DNA of 64,000 bases from Candidatus Eisenbergiella merdavium (lineage in GTDB: Bacteria; Bacillota; Clostridia; Lachnospirales; Lachnospiraceae), in assembly GCA_019119595.1 (NCBI GenBank), contig DWWS01000018.1, positions 1-64,000 on the forward strand, written 5' to 3'. A program made the translations under genes and the position numbers. Position 1 is the stretch's first letter, and the number at the start of each line of letters is the position of its first letter. A model generated the notes under the pieces. The model saw nothing but the letters and a program-made list of their open reading frames with translations. It was not told the DNA's origin and ran no database searches. Positions 17,213 through 24,068 of this stretch are shown in pieces.

Positions 17213-18667
17213 ATGCAGGCACGCAATCTCACCCTCATGACCGATCTGTATGAGCTGACGATGATGCAGGGCTATTTCCGGAATATGGACCGGAACGAAA
17301 CGGTTATTTTCGACGCGTTTTACCGCAATAACCCCATGGAATCCGGTTACGCTATCTGCGCCGGGCTCCAGCAGGTCATCGAATATATCGAGGATCTGCA
17401 TTTCGGAGAAGAGGAGCTTGGCTATCTGAGAAGCCTTGGCATCTTCGACGAGGATTTTCTGGACTATCTGAAAACCTTCCGTTTTTCCGGGAGCATCTAC
17501 GCCATTCCGGAGGGAAGCGTCATGTTTCCCCGCGAGCCCATGATCAAGGTGATCGCGCCCATCATGGAAGCACAGCTCATCGAAACAGCCATCTTAAACA
17601 TAGTCAACCACCAGAGCCTGATCGCCACCAAGACCTCCCGGGTCTGCTATGCGGCGAAGGGCGACGGCGTCATGGAGTTTGGTCTGCGCCGGGCGCAGGG
17701 GCCGGACGCCGGGATTTACGGGGCAAGAGCGGCCATGATCGGCGGCTGCATCGGCACCAGCAACGTTCTGGCCGGCCAGATGTTCGACGTTCCCGTGAAG
17801 GGGACGCACGCCCACAGCTGGATCATGAGCTTTCCTGACGAATATACCGCTTTTAAGACCTATGCGGACATGTACCCTTCTGCCTGCATCCTGCTGGTGG
17901 ATACCTATGATACCTTAAAATCCGGCGTACCCAACGCCATCCGGGTCTTTACCGAAATGCGAAAGGCCGGCATTCCGCTGACCTTCTACGGCATCCGCCT
18001 GGACAGCGGCGATCTGGCCTACCTTTCCAAAAAGGCCAGAAAAATGCTGGATGAGGCAGGATTTCCTGATGCGGTCATTTCTGCCTCCAACGACCTTGAT
18101 GAATATCTCATCGACAGCCTGAAGGCCCAGGGCTGCCGGGTAACCTCCTGGGGCGTGGGCACCCACATGATCACCTCCAAAAACTGGCCCTCTTTCGGCG
18201 GCGTGTACAAGCTTGCCGCCATCATGGACGAAAACGGGGTGTTCATTCCCAAGATCAAGCTTTCGGAAAACAGTGAAAAGATCACCAATCCCGGGAACAA
18301 AGTCATCCACCGGATCTACGAAAAGGAAACCGGAAAGCTCAAAGCCGATCTGATCGCCCTTGCGGACGAGGTCTTCCGGGAAGACGAACCGCTCCTTCTG
18401 TTCGACCCGCTGGAGCCATGGAAAAAGACCCTCCTTCCCGCCGGAAGCTATACGCTGCGTGAGCTGATGATTCCCGTTTTCCTGGATGGAAAATGCGTGT
18501 ATGAATCTCCCAATGTGATGGAGATCCGGGATTATTGCCAGAAGGAGCTTGACACCCTGTGGGATGAGACCAGGCGTCTCGTAAACCCCCATCAGGTTTA
18601 TGTGGATCTTTCCCAGAAGCTGTACGACACCAGGCTGAGGCTTCTGGATCAGATGGGGCAGGTCTGA
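17213..18667 (+). CDS. pncB: Nicotinate phosphoribosyltransferase
   Basis: The 484-residue enzyme converts nicotinate, PRPP and ATP to nicotinate mononucleotide, the first step of the Preiss-Handler NAD salvage route. The family start LTLMTDLYELTMMQGYF is clear, with FxxFYRNNPMESGYAICAG, the MEFGLRRAQGPD segment that carries the active-site region, GTHAHSW, and FYGIRLDSGDLAYLSKKAR in the PRPP-binding half. The length is normal for the Firmicutes form. It appears monocistronic; a degenerate tandem repeat lies between it and the DegV gene. PRPP can be supplied by prs at 55 kb. Confidence 0.95.
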   Translation: MQARNLTLMTDLYELTMMQGYFRNMDRNETVIFDAFYRNNPMESGYAICAGLQQVIEYIEDLHFGEEELGYLRSLGIFDEDFLDYLKTFRFSGSIYAIPEGSVMFPREPMIKVIAPIMEAQLIETAILNIVNHQSLIATKTSRVCYAAKGDGVMEFGLRRAQGPDAGIYGARAAMIGGCIGTSNVLAGQMFDVPVKGTHAHSWIMSFPDEYTAFKTYADMYPSACILLVDTYDTLKSGVPNAIRVFTEMRKAGIPLTFYGIRLDSGDLAYLSKKARKMLDEAGFPDAVISASNDLDEYLIDSLKAQGCRVTSWGVGTHMITSKNWPSFGGVYKLAAIMDENGVFIPKIKLSENSEKITNPGNKVIHRIYEKETGKLKADLIALADEVFREDEPLLLFDPLEPWKKTLLPAGSYTLRELMIPVFLDGKCVYESPNVMEIRDYCQKELDTLWDETRRLVNPHQVYVDLSQKLYDTRLRLLDQMGQV

Positions 18668-18680
18668 ACGGCAGTCCAGG

Positions 18681-18771
18681 CCGTAATGTGGTTCAAACCG
18701 TACTGCAGTCCGGACCGTATTGCTGTCCGGACTGTATCGTAGTCCGAAGCATAATGCGGTTCAAACCGTAA
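18681..18771. repeat. Degenerate 17-bp tandem repeat
   Basis: Five units of exactly 17 bp (18681, 18698, 18715, 18732, 18749) plus a partial sixth, with consensus near CCGTAnTGCnGTCCGGA. Units 1 and 5 share the GGTTCAAA ending; units 2 and 3 share GTCCGGA. It is non-coding and lies between pncB and the DegV gene. Confidence 0.75.
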
Positions 18772-18888
18772 ATATCCCGCTCTGTCATGCTCAGCCATAG
18801 ATACCGCTTATTTTATTTCTGAATGGATTCAGAATTTTAATCTGAAGCAGGTCTCCGTTTCCACGGCCTGCCCAATAGGAGGAGCCTT

Positions 18889-19773
18889 ATGCTGAAAATC
18901 ATTACCGATTCCGCTTCCGATCTGCCCGAAGAAATCGTAAACCGTTACAGGCTGCACGTCATCCCCACACCCGTGGTCATCGACGACGTGGACTATCTGG
19001 ACGGAAAGACCATTAAAACAAAGGAATTTTATCAGATCCTAGACGACACCTCCAGGAATGTGCGCACCTATCACATCAATCCAGCCATGTTCGAGGATGC
19101 CTTCCGCCCCTATGCCGAGAGGGGAGACAGCGTGATCTACCTGTGCTTCTCCACCGGGATCGCAGGCACCTTCAACGCGGCGAACATCGCCCGCACCAAC
19201 ATCCTGGAGGACCATCCTGATTTCGACCTGACCATCTTCGATACCCGCTGCGCCTCCGCCGGTTTCGGCCTTCTGGTGAGAAAGCTTCTGATCATGCAGG
19301 AGCACGGCGCTTCCAAAGAGCTGCTGCTGGAGGCCGCCGAATTCTACCGCGCCCACATCCATCATGTTTTCACGGTGAACACGCTAGCCTATCTGATCAA
19401 GGGCGGAAGGCTTTCCAAGTTTAAGGGCAATATCGCGGAAGCCCTGGATATGAAGCCCATTCTGATCATTGACGGAAACGGCTCCCTGCAGGTATTAAAA
19501 ACCGTACGCGGCCGCAAAAAATCCATCAAAACCCTGGTGGACTACGCGGAGGAAAAAGGCGTGGAGCTGGATAAACAGCTTCTTTCCCTCTGCCATGGAG
19601 AGGACGACGAAGCCATCCGTCAGCTCACCGAAATGGTTCAGGAAAGGCTTCATCCCGCGGATATCATGATCTCCGTCGTCGGCTGCGCCATCGGCGCGCA
19701 TACGGGACGCGGCATCGCCGCCGTCTGCTTCCTGGATGCTTCAGAAGAGAAGTATCAGGCGTATCTGAGCTAA
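18889..19773 (+). CDS. DegV-family fatty-acid-binding protein
   Basis: A 294-residue DegV/EDD-fold protein; members bind fatty acids, and FakB-type members present them to the kinase FakA for phosphorylation and membrane lipid synthesis. The N-terminus IITDSASDLP is the family signature; LCFSTGIAGTFNAANIA and TLAYLIKGGRLSKFKGNI match the ligand-cleft regions. The C-terminal CAIGAHTGRGIAAVCFL block is typical. TAGGAGG is well placed before the ATG. The yhhN-like frame begins 1 nt after its stop, which suggests coupling. Confidence 0.9.
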   Translation: MLKIITDSASDLPEEIVNRYRLHVIPTPVVIDDVDYLDGKTIKTKEFYQILDDTSRNVRTYHINPAMFEDAFRPYAERGDSVIYLCFSTGIAGTFNAANIARTNILEDHPDFDLTIFDTRCASAGFGLLVRKLLIMQEHGASKELLLEAAEFYRAHIHHVFTVNTLAYLIKGGRLSKFKGNIAEALDMKPILIIDGNGSLQVLKTVRGRKKSIKTLVDYAEEKGVELDKQLLSLCHGEDDEAIRQLTEMVQERLHPADIMISVVGCAIGAHTGRGIAAVCFLDASEEKYQAYLS

Positions 19774-19774
19774 T

Positions 19775-20491
19775 ATGGCAGGCGTATCTCTCTCCGCCGG
19801 CACCGCCTTTGCCACCGCTGTTGTTCCCACTGCTATTGTTCCCGACTATGTTGTTGCCACCGCTGTTGTTCCTGCCGTCAGCGCCCTGCTGACGGCGCTC
19901 TGGGGAACCATCTACTTTCTGAACCGGAACCGAAAGAAAAAATGGCCTCTGTTTTTCAAGGTGTTTGCTACCTGCATGCCTTTGGGATAGGCTTTTTTCT
20001 ATTGTCTTATGGACGGCTTCCGCAGTCCCCTGCGGATGGGAATTACCATCGGCGCCCTTTTCTGCGCGGCCGCCGATGTGCTGCTGGAGCTTCATTTCCT
20101 ATCCGGCATGGCGGTTTTCGCCCTGGGGCACATCTGCTTTCTGGCCGTCCTGCTCCGGCTGTCTGCTCTGTCCTTGCACCATGTGCTTTTCTTTCTTCTG
20201 CTGTCCGGAGCAGGGCTCCTGTTTCATGGAAAGCAGCTCTTCCGGACGGGAAGGCCCGCCTTTCCCGCAATCCTGTATGGTCTTCTTCTGTCGTCCATGA
20301 CGGCAGCCGCTCTGGCCGCGTTTCCGGCCTCTCCCATGGCCGCGGCAGGGGCCCTGCTTTTCTTTCTCTCTGACAACATGATCTGCCTGCGCCTGTATCG
20401 CCCCGTCCGCTCCGGCGCTTTTTCCGCCTGCATCCTCCTGTTCTACTATACGGCCGTCTGGCTTCTGTGCAGCTCCGCCCGATTCCTCTGA
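19775..20491 (+). pseudogene. YhhN/TMEM86-like membrane protein interrupted by an amber codon
   Basis: One frame runs from ATG 19775 to TGA 20491 and is broken only by TAG at 19988-19990. Before it: ...KKKWPLFFKVFATCMPLG; after it: AFFYCLMDGFRSPLRMGIT, then the YhhN signature CAAADVLLELHFLSGMAVFA. Joined, the product is about 238 residues with 7-8 hydrophobic segments, the size of YhhN/lysoplasmalogenase-type proteins, and the break falls inside the first family helices. TTG (Leu) to TAG is a single change. An ATG at 20009 could still start a 160-residue fragment. The N-terminus has internal repeats (ATAVVP twice) and no clear ribosome site; translation may depend on the DegV gene. Confidence 0.65.
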
Positions 20492-20500
20492 AGCGCTCTG

Positions 20501-21760
20501 TCACTCCTCAAGCCACTCGATCCTTTTACAGCCGTGAAAGGCCGCGAACCGCTTCATACAGCGTTCCAGTGCGGTCTGCAGTGCCTTTGTGCGGCGGATT
20601 CCGTCCTCGTACCAGACATGCTTCACAACAAGGCAGGACGTTTCTGCCGCCTTTTCTATGGACTTTTCCGCCGCCCTCCGCCCGCTTCCTTTTCCTTCCT
20701 CCTTCACCACCGCCTCCACCCGTCCGGCGAAGCTGTCCCCATAAAGAAGGGGCAGGACGTAAAAGCCGAATTTCCTTTTTGCCTGCGGCGTATAGATTTC
20801 CCAGGTATAATCGAAGCCGAACAGCTCCCGGATCAGCCTGCGGTCCCACAGCAGGCAGTCCAGCGGCGCGATCAGCTCGCAGCGCCTGGTAACCGGTATC
20901 TCCCCCTCCTGCGCCTCCTTCAGAAGAGGCAGGTCCTCCGTCAGACAGTACAGAATCTCTCGCATGCCCTCCACCCTGACTTCGGCAATCTTTTCTTCCT
21001 CCAGAAGCCGCGAAAAGGCATCCCTTCTCTGCTCCGCCTTCAGCCCCCAGATGTTCAACCAGGCGTCGGAGGGCCGGTTCCACAAAAGTCCCACCGCCCC
21101 GATCCGGCGCAGAATGCGCCAGCGCAGATGGGCCGCGTCATCCGGGAGCGGATCGGGAGCTGCCAGAAGCTCTGCGGGCAGATATTTCTCCGCCAGATCG
21201 TAAAACTTCCTCGTTCCCTTCTTATGATGAATCACCAGCTCCCCGGTGGAATAGAGCTGCTCCAGAGCCGCGCGCGCCGCTCCCGACTTCCCTCCCCAGT
21301 TTCCGCTCCAGTGGATATGGGAATGCCAGTACAGCTCACCCGCCAGAGGCAGGTCGTCGGAGCTTGCAGGCCCGTGCTCCCGCAGCCAGGAAAGAGTCTG
21401 CTCCTCCAGCTCCCTCAGCCCCTCAAACTTCAGCCCGCCCTCTCTCGCCGCCCTGCGGTAGCGCTCAAAACAGGGCCAGTCCTCCACCGGCCAGATGGAA
21501 AGATTCTTGTCCGGATAATCCACCAGGCTTCGATCTTCATATAAAAGCTCATAAAGCATTCCTTTTGTAAAGCCCTTCACTCGGGACTGCAGCACCAGCT
21601 CCGCATTTTTGCCGCAGACATCCACCGGGTCAAACTGGATACAGCCCGCCTGTCTTATGTATGAAAGCGCCCCCTGCTTCCCCTCAAAACGCGGGCTTCC
21701 CAGAAGCCCCTGCTTTCGCAGAAGAAACTGCCTTGCCTGTCGGTTTGTAAGCGTTATCAT
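20501..21760 (-). CDS. YcaQ/AlkZ-like winged-helix DNA glycosylase
   Basis: A 419-residue protein of the HTH_42 (YcaQ/AlkX and AlkZ) family of DNA glycosylases that unhook interstrand crosslinks or remove alkylated bases. Family features are TNRQARQFLL at the start, CIQFDPVDV near residue 40 (a Gln-Phe-Asp motif, as in the YcaQ/AlkX branch rather than Gln-x-Gln), the WHSHIHWSGNWGGKS region, and IAPLDCLLWDRRLIRELFGF with YEIYTP-type sequence (WEIYTPQAKRKFGFYVLPLL). It converges on the yhhN-like gene with only 9 bp between them. The substrate assignment rests on family knowledge only. Confidence 0.85.
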   Translation of the reverse strand: MITLTNRQARQFLLRKQGLLGSPRFEGKQGALSYIRQAGCIQFDPVDVCGKNAELVLQSRVKGFTKGMLYELLYEDRSLVDYPDKNLSIWPVEDWPCFERYRRAAREGGLKFEGLRELEEQTLSWLREHGPASSDDLPLAGELYWHSHIHWSGNWGGKSGAARAALEQLYSTGELVIHHKKGTRKFYDLAEKYLPAELLAAPDPLPDDAAHLRWRILRRIGAVGLLWNRPSDAWLNIWGLKAEQRRDAFSRLLEEEKIAEVRVEGMREILYCLTEDLPLLKEAQEGEIPVTRRCELIAPLDCLLWDRRLIRELFGFDYTWEIYTPQAKRKFGFYVLPLLYGDSFAGRVEAVVKEEGKGSGRRAAEKSIEKAAETSCLVVKHVWYEDGIRRTKALQTALERCMKRFAAFHGCKRIEWLEE

Positions 21761-22018
21761 CCCGTATCCCCTTTCCTTCCCACCCTGATCAAAAATATAT
21801 TTCCGTCATTTCATTCCCGCCCTGCTTTTTATGTTTTTCTATTTTACCATATCGAACGTATGTTTGTAAATCATTTTATGGACTTTTTTCAGAAGCTTTT
21901 TCACTCAACCCTTTTTTCAGAAACATCGGAAAAAGCATCTCCCTGGCAGGCAGAAACAGCGCAGATCCGGATTCGACCGCGCTGTTTCACAGGCTTCGTA
22001 AATTTGCTGCCTGTTATT

Positions 22019-22576
22019 TTACTGCTCCATCTGCCGTCCCAGGAATCCCGCCGCGGACAGCACCAGCTTCTGTTCCACCTCGCCCATTTTGGCCTTGGGA
22101 TCGTTGTTCAGAAGCACCGCCGCGCCGATCACATCTCCCTCGCAGATGATGGGACTGATGGCTTCGTTGACGTACTCCGCATCCGCGCCCGCCTCTCCCT
22201 CTGCGGCGACGGGAATGAAATTCTTATCTCCCTTTGAGGCCAGTATGCTCTCCCTTCTTTCGATTGCCTCCTCCAGCTGGCTGCTGATGCTTTTTCCAAG
22301 AAATCCCTTGCAGCCGCCCGCCGCGGCGATGAACTGATCCCGGTCGGCGATCAGCATCATCTGTCCGGCAACCTGAGCCAGACTCTCCGCGTACTGCCTG
22401 GCAAAGGTGCTCATTTCTCCGATGGGCGAATATTTTTTCAGAATGATCTCGCCCTCCCTGTCGGTAAAAATTTCCAGCGGATCGCTCTCCCGGATGCGCA
22501 GGGTTCTCCTGATTTCCTTCGGGATGACGATCCGGCCCAGATCATCTATCCTCCTGACAATTCCTGTTGCTTTCAT
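22019..22576 (-). CDS. spoVT: Stage V sporulation regulator SpoVT (AbrB-type)
   Basis: A 185-residue transcription factor. The N-terminal swapped-hairpin AbrB DNA-binding domain is clear (MKATGIVRRIDDLGRIVIPK), followed by a GAF-like domain of about 120 residues (FLGKSISSQLEEAIERRESI, CEGDVIGAAVLL). SpoVT tunes late forespore gene expression, so the organism is probably a spore former. I start at ATG 22574-22576 behind GGAGG; the in-frame extension to 22696 is not needed by the fold. The non-coding stretch to the ycaQ gene holds a hairpin GAAACAGCGC/GCGCTGTTTC (about 21953-21988) without a T-run. Confidence 0.93.
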   Translation of the reverse strand: MKATGIVRRIDDLGRIVIPKEIRRTLRIRESDPLEIFTDREGEIILKKYSPIGEMSTFARQYAESLAQVAGQMMLIADRDQFIAAAGGCKGFLGKSISSQLEEAIERRESILASKGDKNFIPVAAEGEAGADAEYVNEAISPIICEGDVIGAAVLLNNDPKAKMGEVEQKLVLSAAGFLGRQMEQ

Positions 22577-22736
22577 ATAAATAATTCCTCCATCTACTGT
22601 ACTTTCCAAGTCTGGAAATAGTATCTGTAAATGGAGGAATTTTATACCTGCATCCTTCGGAAAGGGAGGTGAGATAAACCCGCTTTCCCGCAGCATCCTG
22701 CTAAAGTATTCCCCAATCCTTCATCATGGCATGATT

Positions 22737-23960
22737 TTAAATCATCCAGACAGGGACAATATAGTTCTCAGCGTTGATGGCTGAAAGTTCCGGACGCATA
22801 CAAAGAATTGCCCCTTTGCCACGAGGGACAGAACCTTTATCCAGGATCGAGAATGTCCCTAACAGCTCACTGCCGGGATTCACAGACCTTTTGATTTCCA
22901 ACGGATGTAACTGTCCATCGCTTTCAATAACCATATCAATTTCCTGGCTGTTTTTATCCCGGTAATACCAGAAAAGGCAATCCTGCGCATCATTGTGATA
23001 GCTTTTCAGGATTTCAGAAACCACATAGTTCTCCAAAATGGCTCCGTTGATCGCCCCGTTTTGAAGGATTTCCGGCGAGCTGTAACGGGTCAGGTAGGCC
23101 ACTAAGCCGGTATCAAAGAAATACAGCTTAGGCGTCTTCACTGTTCTCTTTAACAAATTATTGGAATAGGGACGAAGGTAAAAAATAATGTCCGATTTTT
23201 CCAACACCTGCAGCCAGCGTTTTGCCGTATCGTCTGAGACACCCACATCCTGCGCGATATCATGGACATTGAGCATCTGCCCGGCGCGGCAGGCCGCCGC
23301 ACGGATAAAATCCTGGAATAAAAGCTTATCCGTTAAGGCCACAAGCTCACTGACATCCCGTTCAATATAGGTTTGCAGATAACTGGAATAGAAGACATTC
23401 CGATCCGTAAATTTCCCACTGATGTAACCGGGAAGCGAGCCTTTCCAAATTCGCTCGTATATTCCATCTATATTGACAGCTGTACCGGTGCTTTTCCTTT
23501 CCTTCAATTCCTTCAGATCTACGGTGAACGGCCTGTTTTCCCCTGAGCCATAGATTTCATGCTGCGATAAACCGGGCATGTGAAGAATTGCCGTCCTGCC
23601 GGCCAAAGATTCCCGGGCCAGTTCCATCATCCGAAACGCCTGTGAACCTGTCAGCCAGAAGGAACCCGGAGCCGCGCCCTGGTCGATGGCAATTTTAATA
23701 TACGAAAACAGTTCCGGCGCATACTGAACCTCATCGATAAATAGAGGAAGATCGTGCATCTGGAGGAAAAGGGCCGGATCGTGTCTGGCAAGCTTTCTGT
23801 CTTCCAGATCATCCAGCGTTACATAATTTCTGTCCTTCGACATCAGCCGCTGCAGCACTGTTGTTTTCCCAACCTGCCTTGGTCCGGTGATCAGAATACA
23901 GGGATATTCTTTAGAAAGCTCAGCAATTTTCTTTTCTATATCCCGCTTTATATAATCCAT
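22737..23960 (-). CDS. AAA_14/DUF4143 ATPase
   Basis: A 407-residue protein. The P-loop GPRQVGKT is at residues 26-33 and Walker B is PLFIDEVQ; LTGSQAF is the sensor region. A winged-helix stretch (VHDIAQDVGVSDDTAKRWL) follows, and the C-terminal DUF4143 part has a PD-(D/E)XK-like pattern, EIDMVIESDGQLHPLEIKRS. The molecular role of this family is not settled. The ATG at 23958-23960 has AAGGAGG 7 nt upstream (a TTG two codons earlier is less likely). Twin palindromes overlap the promoter, which suggests repression, possibly by its own winged helix. It lies alone between spoVT and GH78. Confidence 0.85.
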   Translation of the reverse strand: MDYIKRDIEKKIAELSKEYPCILITGPRQVGKTTVLQRLMSKDRNYVTLDDLEDRKLARHDPALFLQMHDLPLFIDEVQYAPELFSYIKIAIDQGAAPGSFWLTGSQAFRMMELARESLAGRTAILHMPGLSQHEIYGSGENRPFTVDLKELKERKSTGTAVNIDGIYERIWKGSLPGYISGKFTDRNVFYSSYLQTYIERDVSELVALTDKLLFQDFIRAAACRAGQMLNVHDIAQDVGVSDDTAKRWLQVLEKSDIIFYLRPYSNNLLKRTVKTPKLYFFDTGLVAYLTRYSSPEILQNGAINGAILENYVVSEILKSYHNDAQDCLFWYYRDKNSQEIDMVIESDGQLHPLEIKRSVNPGSELLGTFSILDKGSVPRGKGAILCMRPELSAINAENYIVPVWMI

Positions 23961-23979
23961 GCTCAAACCTCCTTCAGTA

Positions 23980-24058
23980 CAAAATACGATACAATCTTAT
24001 TTTGGCCCAAAGAGCGTAATGTGTCAAGGCCAAAATACGATGTAATCTTATTTTGGCC
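23980..24058 (-). promoter_or_regulatory. Promoter with two palindromic operators upstream of the AAA_14 gene
   Basis: GGCCAAAATA (24028-24037) and its exact complement (24049-24058) flank an 11-bp spacer. A second copy (about 23980-24007) has the same spacer pattern and 8 or more matching arm bases. The -35 box TTGACA (24022-24027, minus) abuts operator 2, and the -10 region (CAAAAT, 23999-24004) lies inside operator 1, so a bound dimer on each site would block the promoter. Confidence 0.75.
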
Positions 24059-24068
24059 CTGGCAACTG

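Noticed and set aside
19775-20491. Genome-wide amber recoding
   Set aside because: murC and the permease at 7191-8108 end in TAG followed by non-coding sequence, so TAG still acts as a stop.
21953-21988. spoVT terminator
   Set aside because: GAAACAGCGC/GCGCTGTTTC forms a stem, but no T-run follows on either strand.
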